Positions 52,021 through 62,460 are shown, numbered from the stretch's first letter. The stretch is 64,000 bases of DNA from Methyloterricola oryzae (GCF_000934725.1 NZ_JYNS01000016.1:1-64000); one strand, 5' to 3'. The notes: generated from the letters alone by a model not told the origin. Program-made: numbers and translations.

Positions 52021-54372
52021 TCAGGGAGCCAGTTCCAACCGGTGCACCTTCGTGCCGGCTAGGAAAGGCAGTGGAAATCCGAATTGCCATGCCGCCTGCT
52101 GGTCGCCGTAATTGGGCGAAAGCGGATGTCCCGACTGGCCGCCGGGCATATGCAACAGCGCGCTGCCCGGGTCGGATGGCGATACCACAAGGCGTTCGCT
52201 GGCGCCGTGGCCATTGCCGAGGATGCGAACGCAGGCGGTGGCGCAACCCGATGATTCCGCCGCTGGCATGTCCAGCAGCCAAGAGAGCCAGGGAGCCGCG
52301 TTGCTGATCGGGTGGCGCACGGCGATGCGGTTGATTTTCCCCCATGGCAGTTCCATCAGGGTCGTGACGCCATGCTCCAGTTTGAGGTCTGCGACACTGG
52401 CCTTCAGCACAGAACGTAACAGCTCACTCCAGTCATTGTAGGTTGAGCTAGGCAGGGTTTCCGGGGCACGGCGGTCCAGCATGGCGCGTAGGGGCGTTTC
52501 CATCTCGCGCCAGGCATAGCCGAAGTCTGGATCCAGTGTGCGGCACCGGGCCACCACCGGGGCGAAGACCGCTTCAGCCATTTGCTGGCGGAAGCGCACC
52601 AGCAGGCCAATGCCCAGGCTGCCGGCATCCATTTTCCCGTCCCATGCCTCGATGGCCTGCTCCGCATCCCGCAAGGCCGGATCGTTTCGGCCCTGCTCGC
52701 CCGTGACGCGCAAAGCCAGGTCGCGCCAATAGTCATAAAACTCGCTACGGGTATCCAATTGCACGTCCAGCAAGCTGAGTTCGGTGGCGCTGCTCAGTGC
52801 GCGCAGGCGCTGGCTGATGCGGTAGGCTCGGTAGCCATGGGCGTAGTTGTGTCCGATGACATGGGGATAGTCGCGGCCGAGGGTGCGGTTGTTGGCGGTG
52901 GCCAGAAAGCCCTCGGCCGGGTCGGTCAGTCGGGGCAATTCCTCGGGAGGCAGGTAACCGTCCCAGCCCAGTTTACCGTCACTCCACGGGCGGCTGACCG
53001 CACCATCGAAGCCGCGACGCGCGGGAAACCGTCCCATGTAGGTCCAGGCGATGCGTCCCTGGCGGTCGGCCAGAAGCACATTTTGGTGTGGCCCACCCGA
53101 GCGGGTCAGCACGGAAATCCCATCAATCACGCTCCGGACTCGATCCATGTCCATAAGGCCGAGGTCCACGCCCGCCGGGTCCAGCGCCACCCAGCGGATT
53201 GCCACGGTACTGCCCAGCAGGGGCTTGGGCGATACCGGTCCCCATAGGGTCGAGCGCAGGTCTTGCGCCACGACGCTGCCGTTTTTGACCTGGATGGTTT
53301 CGGTGTGGTGCTCGAAACGGCGCCAGCCCCAGGGCGTGAGGTACTGATCCGGGTCATCCGGCTTAATCTCCAGTTTCACCAAATCCAGCACGTCGGCATC
53401 GATGTTGGTGAATCCCCAGGCCACGTCGCCATTGCTGCCTGCCACCAGCATGGGCACCCCCGGCAGGGTCAATCCCACCAGGCTGTGTCCGTCGTAGTTC
53501 AGGGCGGCACGGTACCAAATGTTGGGAATCCCCAGGCTCAGATGCATGTCGTTGGCGAGGATGGCACGCCCGTCCCCGGTCTTGGACCCCGCCACCGCCC
53601 AGTTGTTGGACCCGGCAATGATGGCTTCGGAATCCACCCCGCCGGCTATCTGCAACGGCGCCGGTGACAACGCCGCCAGCGCCTGGGCGGGAACTGGCCG
53701 GGGTGGACGCTGGGAGTCCTTCCCGCCCAGCAGGGGCACTGCGTATTCGTCGCTGTCCGGGGTCAGGAACGCCACGACTTCGGGCGGCAGCGCCTGTTCC
53801 ATCACGCTCAGCATGCGCTCGTCTTTTTCCTCGCCACTGAGGGTCTGAAACATACCCAGGGCGACCAGCAGGCTGTCCTCTTCCCGCCAGGGTTCTGGCC
53901 GCGTGCCCAGGGCGAGGAACTCGGGAGGTGGTTCCGCACCGCCTTGAATGATCGCATTGACGCCTGCCACATAGGCTTTCAGCGTGGCCCTCTGTGCCTC
54001 GGGCAAGGCCTGAACGATGGCATGGGCGGCGGTTTCGAAGCGGTAGGCGCGTTGTTGCAGGTCCAGCGGCAGGGCCTTTTCTCCGAACAATTCGGCCAGA
54101 CGGCCGGCGGTCTTGCGCCGCATCAATTCCATTTGGAACAGGCGGTCGCGCGCATGCAAAAAGCCCAGGACGCGAAAGGCATCCTGCCGCCCGCTCGCCT
54201 CCACGCTGGGGATGCCGAGACGGTCGGCGATCACGACGGCAGGTTGTGTGAGGGCTGGCAGACGGTATCGTCCGTCCTGCTCGGGGAGTGAAGCGGCAAG
54301 TTTCAAGGCTAGCCAGGCTCCAGTGCCCAGCGCCAGGACAAGTGTCAGATAAATCGAGAATTTTAGGCGCAT
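52021..54372 (-). CDS. Penicillin acylase-family protein
   Basis: A 783-residue Ntn-hydrolase precursor for the periplasm. A single N-terminal hydrophobic segment (about 4-26) is an export signal or anchor. The A-chain-like part ([34 protein letters not shown]) is followed by the autocleavage site, where Ser in [13 protein letters not shown] becomes the N-terminal nucleophile; the later [17 protein letters not shown] is also typical. Natural substrates of many such proteins are N-acyl homoserine lactones or unknown amides. ATG 54372 or 54378 may be used. Divergent from rph across 83 bp. Confidence 0.9.
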   Translation of the reverse strand: MRLKFSIYLTLVLALGTGAWLALKLAASLPEQDGRYRLPALTQPAVVIADRLGIPSVEASGRQDAFRVLGFLHARDRLFQMELMRRKTAGRLAELFGEKALPLDLQQRAYRFETAAHAIVQALPEAQRATLKAYVAGVNAIIQGGAEPPPEFLALGTRPEPWREEDSLLVALGMFQTLSGEEKDERMLSVMEQALPPEVVAFLTPDSDEYAVPLLGGKDSQRPPRPVPAQALAALSPAPLQIAGGVDSEAIIAGSNNWAVAGSKTGDGRAILANDMHLSLGIPNIWYRAALNYDGHSLVGLTLPGVPMLVAGSNGDVAWGFTNIDADVLDLVKLEIKPDDPDQYLTPWGWRRFEHHTETIQVKNGSVVAQDLRSTLWGPVSPKPLLGSTVAIRWVALDPAGVDLGLMDMDRVRSVIDGISVLTRSGGPHQNVLLADRQGRIAWTYMGRFPARRGFDGAVSRPWSDGKLGWDGYLPPEELPRLTDPAEGFLATANNRTLGRDYPHVIGHNYAHGYRAYRISQRLRALSSATELSLLDVQLDTRSEFYDYWRDLALRVTGEQGRNDPALRDAEQAIEAWDGKMDAGSLGIGLLVRFRQQMAEAVFAPVVARCRTLDPDFGYAWREMETPLRAMLDRRAPETLPSSTYNDWSELLRSVLKASVADLKLEHGVTTLMELPWGKINRIAVRHPISNAAPWLSWLLDMPAAESSGCATACVRILGNGHGASERLVVSPSDPGSALLHMPGGQSGHPLSPNYGDQQAAWQFGFPLPFLAGTKVHRLELAP

Positions 54373-54455
54373 GTCCATTTCCGCATCGCGTCCCGCCACC
54401 ATCCGAAACAAGCAATTCAGGTATACTGCCTAATTTGCTTGAGGCGAACAAGGCG

Positions 54456-55184
54456 ATGAGACCCAGCGGACGCAATGCGGATGAACTGAGAAAGATCGTT
54501 CTGACCTGCAACTACACCAAACATGCGGAAGGCTCGGTGCTCGTCGAATTCGGGGACACCCGCGTCATCTGCACCGCCAGCGTGGAAGAGCGGGTTCCAC
54601 CCTTCCTGAAGGGCAAGGGCAGTGGCTGGATCACCGCCGAATACGGCATGCTGCCGCGCTCAACCCACGAGCGCATGGGGCGCGAAGCGTCCAAGGGCAA
54701 GCAGGGCGGCCGGACCATGGAGATCCAGCGCCTCATTGGCCGATCCCTGCGCGCGGCGCTCAATCTTGAAGCGCTTGGCGAGCGCACCATCACCATCGAC
54801 TGCGACGTCATCCAGGCCGATGGCGGCACGCGTACCGCTTCCATCACCGGTGGTTTCGTGGCGTTGTCGCTGGCGGTGAGGCGGCTGCAAAAGCAGAGAA
54901 AACTGAAGGCCGATCCGGTGCATGGCCAGATCGCCTCGGTATCGGTGGGCATCTACAAGGGCGTGCCGGTCCTGGACCTGGACTACCGGGAGGATTGCGA
55001 GGCGGAGACCGACATGAACGTGGTCATGAACGATGCCGGCGCCTTCGTGGAGGTGCAGGGTACGGCGGAGGGACATGCCTTCCGCCGCGACGAACTGGAT
55101 GCCATGCTCGATCTGGCGGACAGCGGCATCAAGAATCTGCTGCAACACCAGCGTGAAGCCCTGGAACGCTGCGAGGCGGTGTGA
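54456..55184 (+). CDS. rph: Ribonuclease PH
   Basis: A phosphate-dependent exoribonuclease that trims tRNA 3' ends. The 242-residue protein begins [14 protein letters not shown] and has [40 protein letters not shown] and [19 protein letters not shown], all RNase PH hallmarks. AAGGCG precedes ATG 54456. In related bacteria rph and rdgB are often neighbours; here a dead carbonic anhydrase gene lies between them. Confidence 0.97.
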   Translation: MRPSGRNADELRKIVLTCNYTKHAEGSVLVEFGDTRVICTASVEERVPPFLKGKGSGWITAEYGMLPRSTHERMGREASKGKQGGRTMEIQRLIGRSLRAALNLEALGERTITIDCDVIQADGGTRTASITGGFVALSLAVRRLQKQRKLKADPVHGQIASVSVGIYKGVPVLDLDYREDCEAETDMNVVMNDAGAFVEVQGTAEGHAFRRDELDAMLDLADSGIKNLLQHQREALERCEAV

Positions 55185-55251
55185 GTGGAAAGGCCCGCGG
55201 AACGGCTGAACGGTCCCGGGGTGTGATTCCGCGCGAATGGCGCGAGGACGC

Positions 55252-55747
55252 TTAGACCGCGCGTCCGGCGGCCATGGCTTCCGGCACTTCGATCGGCGTG
55301 CCGCTATTGATGTCGTAGACGAATCCGTAGATGTGGGGATGTTCTTCTCCCACCAGCACATGGCCGAGGGTACGCTTCACGTCTTCCAGTACCCTGTCCG
55401 CCTGGTTCTTGATGCTCAGCCAGTTGATGTAACGCCCTTCGTCGGAGCCGGAACCCTGGCCCACGTCATGCCAGCCGCTGGCGTCGATGTTGGCAGTCTG
55501 CAGGCGCCTGTTCAGCAGGTCGGCATGGCCTCGTTGCTGAAGGTCTCCATGCCGCAGTCAGTGTGCCGGATGACGAACCATGCCCGCGCACCCAGGCGCT
55601 TGTGGGAGATCACCAGGGGACGGATCGCGTCATCCCTGGCGCGGCCTCCGGCATCGCGAATCACATGAGCATCGGCCGATGGCCCTTGTCGAAACTGGAC
55701 GCAAAGTCTTGGTTGGCGTAAAGCACTTCTTGAATAATCTGACTCAT
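55252..55747 (-). pseudogene. Beta-carbonic anhydrase pseudogene
   Basis: Three pieces of one beta-carbonic anhydrase lie in order on the minus strand. Piece 1 (55747 to about 55674) begins [17 protein letters not shown]. Piece 2 (about 55673 to 55524) reads [20 protein letters not shown] and, later, [14 protein letters not shown]. Piece 3 (about 55523 to 55252) reads [20 protein letters not shown] and ends EVPEAMAAGRAV. Between pieces 1 and 2 about 25-30 codons, including the zinc and catalytic CxDxR motif, are missing and the frame changes. Between 2 and 3 an indel near CATGCCGACC shifts the frame again. The enzyme cannot be active. Confidence 0.85.
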
Positions 55748-55855
55748 GGAATGGTCTTCTCTCGGCCTCGTGGCTATAGTTCTGCCAGGACTGCCGCAGA
55801 CGGCAGCGGATGGAATACACACCAGATCTAAAGTCGCAATTTTTCTGAGTATTGC

Positions 55856-56467
55856 ATGGGGAATTCATTCGTCCTCGCCAGTTCGAATCCAGGAAAACTC
55901 CGCGAGTTCCAGGCGCTTCTGGCGCCTATGGGGGCGGAAATCGCGGCGCTTTCGGCATTTACCGCCACCCAGGCCGATGAGACCGGTGCCACCTTCCTGG
56001 AAAATGCTCTGATCAAGGCTCGCCATGCGGCCCTTTGCAGCGGTTTGCCGGCCATCGCCGACGATTCGGGGCTGGAGGTGGACGCCCTGGCCGGCGCTCC
56101 CGGAGTGCGTTCGGCTCGGTTCGCAGGTCCCGATGCGGACGATGCGGCCAACAATGCCAAGTTGCTGCAGGCGCTGTCGTGCGTCCCCGAAGCGCAGCGT
56201 CTTGCCCGTTTTCGCTGTGTGCTGGTGTTTCTGCGGCACGCGGACGATGCCAGCCCCGTGATCGCTCAAGGCGTTTGGGTGGGTCGGATTGCTTTGTCTC
56301 CAGGGGGACGGGGCGGTTTCGGTTACGACCCGCTTTTCTTCTTGCCGGAATTGGGCTGCACGGCTGCGGAGTTGGAATCTGAGATCAAGAACCGGCTCAG
56401 TCACCGGGGCCAGGCGGTCAGAGCGCTGCTGGCGCAGTTGCGCGAGGTGCTGGGCATCTTGGAGTGA
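55856..56467 (+). CDS. rdgB: dITP/XTP pyrophosphatase (RdgB/HAM1)
   Basis: Removes non-canonical purine triphosphates (ITP, dITP, XTP) by hydrolysis to the monophosphate. The 203-residue protein has [18 protein letters not shown], the [20 protein letters not shown] signature and [13 protein letters not shown]. Length and motifs are normal. Downstream of rph and the carbonic anhydrase remnant. Confidence 0.97.
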   Translation: MGNSFVLASSNPGKLREFQALLAPMGAEIAALSAFTATQADETGATFLENALIKARHAALCSGLPAIADDSGLEVDALAGAPGVRSARFAGPDADDAANNAKLLQALSCVPEAQRLARFRCVLVFLRHADDASPVIAQGVWVGRIALSPGGRGGFGYDPLFFLPELGCTAAELESEIKNRLSHRGQAVRALLAQLREVLGILE

Positions 56468-56678
56468 GCCAAACCCGCGGTTCAGGCGCGCCTTATCGGC
56501 ATCAAAAGGCCATGCAGTACAAGTTTCGCCCATTACCTGCCATAATTTCCCAGGCATCCTGCGGAACCCGGTTCATGGGGCGGCGGTCGGAATAGCGGGC
56601 AGGGCCGCAAATCTGAGATGCCCCCCACAACCGTTGACGACGGTTACTCCTTGCACCACCAAAGCCTGGAAGGCAGTC

Positions 56679-57392
56679 ATGATTGAAGATCTCAAAGGCG
56701 ACGAATCCTGGCGCATGTTCAGGATCATCAGCGAGTTCACGGAAGGGTTCGAAAAGCTCTCCGACACCACGTTCGCCATCTCAATCTTCGGGTCCGCCCG
56801 CATCAAGCCGGAATCGCCTTACTACCAGGTGACACAGACCATTGCGGAATTGCTGGCGAGCCACGGCTTTTCCATCATCAGCGGCGGCGGCCCCGGGATC
56901 ATGGAGGCCGCCAACAAGGGCGCCTGGATGAAGAATGCCCCGTCCATCGGCCTGAACATCCAACTACCGAGCGAGCAGCGGCCCAACGATTTCCAGAACG
57001 TGGCGCTGGAGTTCCGCTATTTCTTCGCGCGCAAGGTGATGTTTGTCAAGTATTCCATCGGCTATGTCTGTCTGCCCGGCGGGTTTGGAACCCTGGACGA
57101 GTTTTTCGAAGCGCTCACCCTGATGCAGACCCATAAGATCCATCCCATGCCGCTGGTCCTCTTCGGATCGGAATATTGGGCCGGCCTGTTGGAATGGATA
57201 CGCAACACCGTGCTGGCGCATGGGTTGATCGAGGAAAGTGAGTTGAATTACATCTCGGTGACGGATGATCCGCTCGAAGTAGTGGACATCATGAACCGGC
57301 ACCGCGAGTGGAAGCTGAAGAAGATCCTCGAGGCGAGCACGAACAAGGGCAAGAAAAAGAACAAGGTTTCGGCGCCGCGCGACTGTCTCTAG
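56679..57392 (+). CDS. LOG-family protein (TIGR00730 Rossmann fold)
   Basis: A 237-residue protein with both LOG motifs, GGGPGIMEAANKGA and PGGFGTLDEFFE. Characterised LOG proteins cleave ribose-5-phosphate from nucleoside 5'-monophosphates; many bacterial members were once labelled lysine decarboxylase. ATG 56679 has AAGG upstream and starts the conserved part; the frame is open further left inside and past rdgB. Its C-terminus is Lys-rich (KGKKKNK). It is the first of four same-strand genes ending in ppdK. The 211-bp gap before it holds only a small hairpin (AACCGT/ACGGTT near 56628-56644). Confidence 0.88.
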   Translation: MIEDLKGDESWRMFRIISEFTEGFEKLSDTTFAISIFGSARIKPESPYYQVTQTIAELLASHGFSIISGGGPGIMEAANKGAWMKNAPSIGLNIQLPSEQRPNDFQNVALEFRYFFARKVMFVKYSIGYVCLPGGFGTLDEFFEALTLMQTHKIHPMPLVLFGSEYWAGLLEWIRNTVLAHGLIEESELNYISVTDDPLEVVDIMNRHREWKLKKILEASTNKGKKKNKVSAPRDCL

Positions 57393-57429
57393 CAGCGGCC
57401 AGCTTCCCGCATCCCAGGAGTCCATCTAC

Positions 57430-58155
57430 ATGCACAGATCCGACCCGCTGACCTTTCTCCAGACCCTGCTGACCAAGGACTATGAAGTGGAAAAGTACGC
57501 CGCCGGGCGGAAAAAGCCACAGGAGCGCGAACCGCTGGTCATCACGCTTTCGCGGGATTATGGAGCCCTCGGTGAGGAAATCGCGAAGCGTCTGGCGGAG
57601 TGCCTGGGCATTCCCCTCTACGACCAGGAAATCCTGGATCTGGTGGCCAAGCACGCCAAGACCGACAAGTTTCATTACCAGCGCCACGATGAACAGGTGA
57701 ACGCCTCGGTTACGACCTTTCTCTACAGTCTGGTAAGCGGCACCACGGCGACCCTGGAGAACTACCGGCGCTACCTTTACGACGTGGTTCTGCAATTGGC
57801 GCGCAACGACTGCGTGATTGTGGGTCGCGGCGCCCATTTGATCCTTTCGGAAAAACGCGTCTTCCGGGTGCGCGTGGTCGGCAGCCGGCAGGTGTGCGCC
57901 GAACGCATCGCCGCCGAGCAGGGGGTTTCCCTCGCTGAGGCGCAAAACAAGGTGCTTGATATCAACGTCATGCGGCACAAGTCCATCGCCAGCTTGTTTG
58001 GCGATCACTTCGAGCATTGTTCCCTGGAACATGCCACCAATTTCGATCTGGTCATCAATACCGACCACATTCCGGCCGAGGGCGCGATGCCGGTCATCCT
58101 GCTTGCCCTGCAGCAAGCGGGGTACAACATCCAGTCTCAGGGACAGAAAGCATGA
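57430..58155 (+). CDS. Cytidylate kinase-like family protein
   Basis: A 241-residue protein resembling the cytidylate-kinase-like family (Cytidylate_kin2): [20 protein letters not shown], then [20 protein letters not shown] and [11 protein letters not shown]. The phosphate loop, usually SRQxGSGG, reads SRDYGALG here, so nucleotide binding may be altered. Substrate is unknown. The N-terminus ([23 protein letters not shown]) is an extra leader. It overlaps the AtpC-like gene by four bases (ATGA), so the two proteins are made together. Confidence 0.8.
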   Translation: MHRSDPLTFLQTLLTKDYEVEKYAAGRKKPQEREPLVITLSRDYGALGEEIAKRLAECLGIPLYDQEILDLVAKHAKTDKFHYQRHDEQVNASVTTFLYSLVSGTTATLENYRRYLYDVVLQLARNDCVIVGRGAHLILSEKRVFRVRVVGSRQVCAERIAAEQGVSLAEAQNKVLDINVMRHKSIASLFGDHFEHCSLEHATNFDLVINTDHIPAEGAMPVILLALQQAGYNIQSQGQKA

Positions 58156-58601
58156 GCAGCGCGTCACCTTTATGGCTGCAGGTCGAGATCGCGGACGTCA
58201 GTCAGCAGATCTTCTCGGGCCCCTGTTACTCGGTGGTCGCACCCGCCGCTCTGGGCGAGGTTTGCATCCTGCCCCGCCATGCCCCCTTCCTGACGCGACT
58301 GTTGCCCGGGGAAATCCGGCTGCAGACGGACCAGGACGAGACCCTTCGTTTCTATGTGTCCGGAGGCTACATGGAGGCCCAGCGGACTTCAGTGACAGTC
58401 CTGGCCGATCAGATGCTGCGTTCCAACGAGATCGATCGCGAGGCCGCCCTGGAAGCCAAGCGCCGCGCGGAAGAAGTGCTGAAGAAGAGTCATCTGTTTA
58501 CCGATCGTGACCAAGCCAAGATCGAACTGGTCAAGGCCCTGGCGCAACTGCGCGTGCTGGAGCATGTCGATATCAAGAAATTGCAGAAGCGCCACCGCTG
58601 A
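58152..58601 (+). CDS. Stand-alone ATP synthase epsilon (AtpC)-like protein
   Basis: A 149-residue protein with the AtpC fold: N-terminal beta-sandwich ([56 protein letters not shown]) and a C-terminal helical hairpin ([32 protein letters not shown]). No other ATP synthase genes are near. It is translationally coupled to the kinase-like gene and followed by ppdK after 60 bp. Either the normal epsilon gene has moved, or this is a paralogue with a regulatory role; only the rest of the genome can tell. Confidence 0.8.
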   Translation: MSSASPLWLQVEIADVSQQIFSGPCYSVVAPAALGEVCILPRHAPFLTRLLPGEIRLQTDQDETLRFYVSGGYMEAQRTSVTVLADQMLRSNEIDREAALEAKRRAEEVLKKSHLFTDRDQAKIELVKALAQLRVLEHVDIKKLQKRHR

Positions 58602-58661
58602 AGTCGGCGCAAGCCAAAAACTTACCGGACTACGAACCGGACAGGCAACAGGAGATACGCC

Positions 58662-61382
58662 ATGAATAAAAAATACGTCTATTCCTTCATGGAAGGCGAC
58701 GGCAAGAACAAGCACCTTTTGGGCGGCAAGGGCGCCAATCTGTGCGAGATGACGCAGATCGGCCTCAACGTCCCCCCCGGTTTTGTCATCAGCACGGAAG
58801 CCTGCCTCGAATATCTGGACCGCAAGGATCTGCCGGGAGGATTGCTGGAGGAAGTCCACCAGCACATCACCCAACTGGAAGCCAGGACCGGCAAGAAATT
58901 CGGTGACGAGCGCAATCCGCTGCTGGTGTCCGTGCGCTCCGGTTCCGCCATGTCCATGCCGGGTATGATGGACACCATCCTCAACCTGGGGTTGAACAGC
59001 AAGACCCTGCTCGGTCTCATCGAGCAGACCCGGAACGAGCGCTTCGGCTACGACGCCTACCGGCGTTTCATTCAGTTGTTCGGCAAGGTGGCGTTGGGTG
59101 TGCCGGACAGCCTGTTCGACGAGCAGTTCGATGAAATCAAGCACCAGGCTGGCGTCAAGGCCGACGTGGGCCTCAGTGCGGCGCACCTGAAGGAAGTCAG
59201 CGAGCGATTCCTGAGGGTGGTGCAGACTCATACTGGCAGAGCCTTCCCCGAAGACGTTTACGAGCAGCTCGGCATTGCCATCAAGGCCGTGTTCAATTCC
59301 TGGATGGGCAAGCGCGCCATCGATTACCGCCGCGAGTTCAACATCACACCCGCCATGGCTAACGGCACCGCCGTCAACGTGGTCACCATGGTATTCGGCA
59401 ATATGGGCAATGACTGCGCCACGGGCGTCGGCTTCACCCGCAATCCGGGTACCGGCGAGAACGAAATGTTCGGCGAGTACCTGGTCAATGCCCAGGGTGA
59501 GGATGTGGTGGCGGGTATCCGCACACCCAAGCCGGTGCACGAAATGATGGTGGAAATGCCGGACCTCTACCGGCAACTGGTGGATCTGCGCGACAAGCTG
59601 GAAGGCCACTATCACGAGGTGCAGGACTACGAGTACACCATCGAGAAGGGCACCCTCTATTGCCTGCAGACCCGCAACGGCAAGATGAATGCCACTGCCA
59701 TGGTGCGCAGTTCGGTGGAGATGTTCGGCGAAGGTCTCATCAGCAAGGAGCAGGCCCTGTTGCGGGTCAAGCCCGACGACCTTGAGCAGTTGCTGCATCC
59801 TTGCCTGGACCCCAGTCATGACCACAAGCCTCTGGCGCAAGGCCTGCCCGCCTCTCCCGGCGCTGCCAGCGGACGCTGTGTGTTCGACGCCGACCAGGCT
59901 GAAATCCTGGGCCGGTCCGGGCAGAAGGTGATTCTGGTGCGTGAGGAGACCAAGCCCGAGGATATCCACGGTTTCTTTGCATCCCAGGGCATCCTGACCA
60001 GCCGTGGCGGCAAGACCTCCCATGCCGCCGTGGTGGCGCGGGGCATGGGCAAGGCCTGCGTGGCGGGTGCCGAAGGCATCAAGGTGGACAGCCGGGCGCG
60101 CCTGGCGACGGTGGGCGACGTGACCCTGAAAGAGGGTGACGTGATAACTATCGATGGCAGTAACGGGAACGTCTACCTGGGCGAGATCCCGACCATCGAG
60201 CCGAAGTTTTCCGAAGAGCTTAAAACCCTGCTGTCTTGGGCGGACGAAATGGCCGAGATCAAGGTCATGGCCAACGCCGACACCCCCAGTGCCGCGCAAC
60301 TGGCGCTGGAATTTGGCGCCATGGGCATTGGCCTGTGCCGCACCGAACGCATGTTCAATGCCACGGACCGCTTGCCCATCGTGGTGGAGATGATTCTGGC
60401 TCATTCCCTGGAAGAGCGGCAGGCGGCGCTGGACAAGCTCATGCCCATCCAGCGCGAGGACTTCAAGGAGATCTTTAAGATAATGGCGCCGCGTCCGGTG
60501 ACGGTGCGGCTGCTGGACCCGCCCATGCACGAGTTCCTGCCAAGCGAACACCAACTGGAAGACGAACTGCGCGCCCTGGACGAGTACCGCATGGTAGTGC
60601 GTGGGCGGACCGCCGCCTTGGTCGCGCTGAACATGGGCGCCGATAATGTCACCGAGGACCAGGTGAACGCGGTGATTGCCCGCAAGGAACAGATGCTGCG
60701 CAAGGTGCGCGAGCTGTACGAGGTCAATCCCATGCTCGGCCACCGGGGCGTGCGCCTGGGGCTGACCTATCCCGAGATCTACGAGATGCAGATTCGCGCC
60801 ATCCTGGAAGCGGCAGCCCAGTGCCAGAAGGAAGGTTCGCAGGTCACGCCGGAAATCATGGTGCCGCAGGTCATCACCTCCGAGGAGCTGCGGCGGGTCA
60901 AGGCCACCGTGGACCGTGTCCAGCAGGAGATCGAGGGCGCTTATGGCGTCACGCTGCATTTCAAGTTCGGCAGCATGGTCGAGACCGTCCGCGCGTGCAC
61001 CCGTGCCGCGCAACTGGCGGAGGTGGCCGAGTTCTTCTCATTTGGCACCAACGACCTGACCCAGGCTACGTTCTCGTTTTCGCGCGAGGATGCCGAGAAC
61101 AAGTTCCTGCCGCTCTATACCGAGCACGGCATTCTGGAGGACAACCCCTTCGAAGTGCTGGATGTCAACGGCGTCGGCACTCTGATGCAGATGACCGTAG
61201 AGCGGGGCCGCAAGACCAAGCCCGACCTGAAAGTTGGCATCTGCGGTGAGCAGGGCGGGCATCCGGCCTCCATCCGCTTCTGTCACGGTATCGGGCTGAA
61301 TTACGTCTCCTGTTCCGCCCCGCGCGTGCCTGTGGCGCGCATGGCCGCCGCGCACGCCCGGCTGGTTCCCGCCACCAGATAA
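58662..61382 (+). CDS. ppdK: Pyruvate, phosphate dikinase
   Basis: Interconverts pyruvate + ATP + Pi and PEP + AMP + PPi. The 906-residue protein has the N-terminal nucleotide-binding domain (GGKGANLCEM, SVRSGSAMSMPGMMDTILNL), the central domain with phospho-carrier His454 in GGKTSHAAVVARGMG, and the C-terminal PEP/pyruvate barrel (GIGLCRTERMF and SFGTNDLTQATFSFSREDAE). Length is standard. CAGGAGA precedes the ATG. In methanotrophs PPi-linked glycolytic steps are common, so it probably joins C1 assimilation to the lower glycolytic pathway. Confidence 0.98.
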   Translation: MNKKYVYSFMEGDGKNKHLLGGKGANLCEMTQIGLNVPPGFVISTEACLEYLDRKDLPGGLLEEVHQHITQLEARTGKKFGDERNPLLVSVRSGSAMSMPGMMDTILNLGLNSKTLLGLIEQTRNERFGYDAYRRFIQLFGKVALGVPDSLFDEQFDEIKHQAGVKADVGLSAAHLKEVSERFLRVVQTHTGRAFPEDVYEQLGIAIKAVFNSWMGKRAIDYRREFNITPAMANGTAVNVVTMVFGNMGNDCATGVGFTRNPGTGENEMFGEYLVNAQGEDVVAGIRTPKPVHEMMVEMPDLYRQLVDLRDKLEGHYHEVQDYEYTIEKGTLYCLQTRNGKMNATAMVRSSVEMFGEGLISKEQALLRVKPDDLEQLLHPCLDPSHDHKPLAQGLPASPGAASGRCVFDADQAEILGRSGQKVILVREETKPEDIHGFFASQGILTSRGGKTSHAAVVARGMGKACVAGAEGIKVDSRARLATVGDVTLKEGDVITIDGSNGNVYLGEIPTIEPKFSEELKTLLSWADEMAEIKVMANADTPSAAQLALEFGAMGIGLCRTERMFNATDRLPIVVEMILAHSLEERQAALDKLMPIQREDFKEIFKIMAPRPVTVRLLDPPMHEFLPSEHQLEDELRALDEYRMVVRGRTAALVALNMGADNVTEDQVNAVIARKEQMLRKVRELYEVNPMLGHRGVRLGLTYPEIYEMQIRAILEAAAQCQKEGSQVTPEIMVPQVITSEELRRVKATVDRVQQEIEGAYGVTLHFKFGSMVETVRACTRAAQLAEVAEFFSFGTNDLTQATFSFSREDAENKFLPLYTEHGILEDNPFEVLDVNGVGTLMQMTVERGRKTKPDLKVGICGEQGGHPASIRFCHGIGLNYVSCSAPRVPVARMAAAHARLVPATR

Positions 61383-61542
61383 GGCAGATCCCGTCAACGC
61401 CCTAGGGCCCCCGTGCCCTGGGGCGCCCTCCGCCCGCCTCCGTAGCCCCACGCTTCCACATCGCGCCGCAATAGCGGAAAATGCGCGGTGCCGGTCGCGC
61501 CCGGTCTCCCTTCGCCTAGAGAAAAATAACGAGGATTTACCG

Positions 61543-62460
61543 ATGGAAAAAGTATTCGTCCTGCACATGTTCACGCCTGAAAAGAACCTGAGCCCTTTCG
61601 ACGTGAACATGGCGCTGGATGCCGGTTGGATTTCGACCGTGCCATATACCCAGCTCGACAGCAATGAAATCCCGGCCCTGGTGCAGGATGTCATCTTTTC
61701 CCGCAGCCCCAGCGGCGTGAAGCGCACGGGCATCTTCATCGGCGGACGCGATGTCAAGACGGCGCTGGACATGCTGAATAGCGCCAAGCAGAACATGATT
61801 CCGCCGTTCGAGGTGTCGGCTTTCGCCGATCCCAGCGGAGCCTTCACCACCGCCGCGGCCATGGTCGCTATGGTCGAGCGTGAGCTGGAAAAGAATCATG
61901 GGGCCGGATTGCAAGGCATGAATGTGCTGGCACTGGGCGGAACCGGGCCGGTGGGTCAGATCGCTGCGGTGCTCTCGGCCCAGGCCGGCGCCAACGTGAA
62001 GATCATTGGGCGCCAGTTGGAGAAGGCCCAGAATGTGGCGGCCTTGTGCAATGCCGAATACGGTGGGGGCAAGACCAACATCGCGGGTGATGCGGATGCC
62101 AACAAGGCGGAACTGATCCAGACCGCCGACGTGGTGTTCGCTACCGCGGCCGCCGGCATTCAAGTGCTGAGTGCGGAACTAGTGGCGGCGGCTCCACGGC
62201 TCAAGGCCGCGGCGGATGTGAATGCAGTGCCGCCGTCGGGAATCGCCGGCCTGGACGCGCACCACAAAGGCACGCCCATCGATGGCAGCCGCAGCGGGGC
62301 CGTGGGTATCGGCGCACTGGCCATCGGCAACGTCAAATACCAAACTCAGCACAAGCTGCTCAATATGATGCGCTTCCAGACCCGCAAAGGGGACAAGCCG
62401 GTGTTCCTGCACTACGAGCATGCTTTCGAAGTGGCACGCGAGTTTGCCAAGAAGCTGTAA
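61543..62460 (+). CDS. mtdB: Methylene-tetrahydromethanopterin dehydrogenase, MtdB type, copy 1
   Basis: Oxidises methylene-H4MPT to methenyl-H4MPT with NAD(P) in formaldehyde oxidation. The 305-residue protein has LSPFDVNMALDAGW, RTGIFIGGRDVKTALDML, FEVSAFADPSGAFTTAAAMV, the nucleotide loop ALGGTGPVGQIA and AVGIGALAIGNVKYQ. These features fit MtdB better than MtdA. GAGG precedes the ATG. Its C-terminus (YEHAFEVAREFAKKL) differs from the copy that follows, 99 bp downstream. Confidence 0.88.
   Translation: MEKVFVLHMFTPEKNLSPFDVNMALDAGWISTVPYTQLDSNEIPALVQDVIFSRSPSGVKRTGIFIGGRDVKTALDMLNSAKQNMIPPFEVSAFADPSGAFTTAAAMVAMVERELEKNHGAGLQGMNVLALGGTGPVGQIAAVLSAQAGANVKIIGRQLEKAQNVAALCNAEYGGGKTNIAGDADANKAELIQTADVVFATAAAGIQVLSAELVAAAPRLKAAADVNAVPPSGIAGLDAHHKGTPIDGSRSGAVGIGALAIGNVKYQTQHKLLNMMRFQTRKGDKPVFLHYEHAFEVAREFAKKL

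Noticed and set aside
58389-61013. 874-residue open frame antisense to ppdK
   Set aside because: It runs opposite to a complete, motif-rich ppdK gene and has low-complexity composition (many His, Gln, Leu) typical of a codon-bias shadow.
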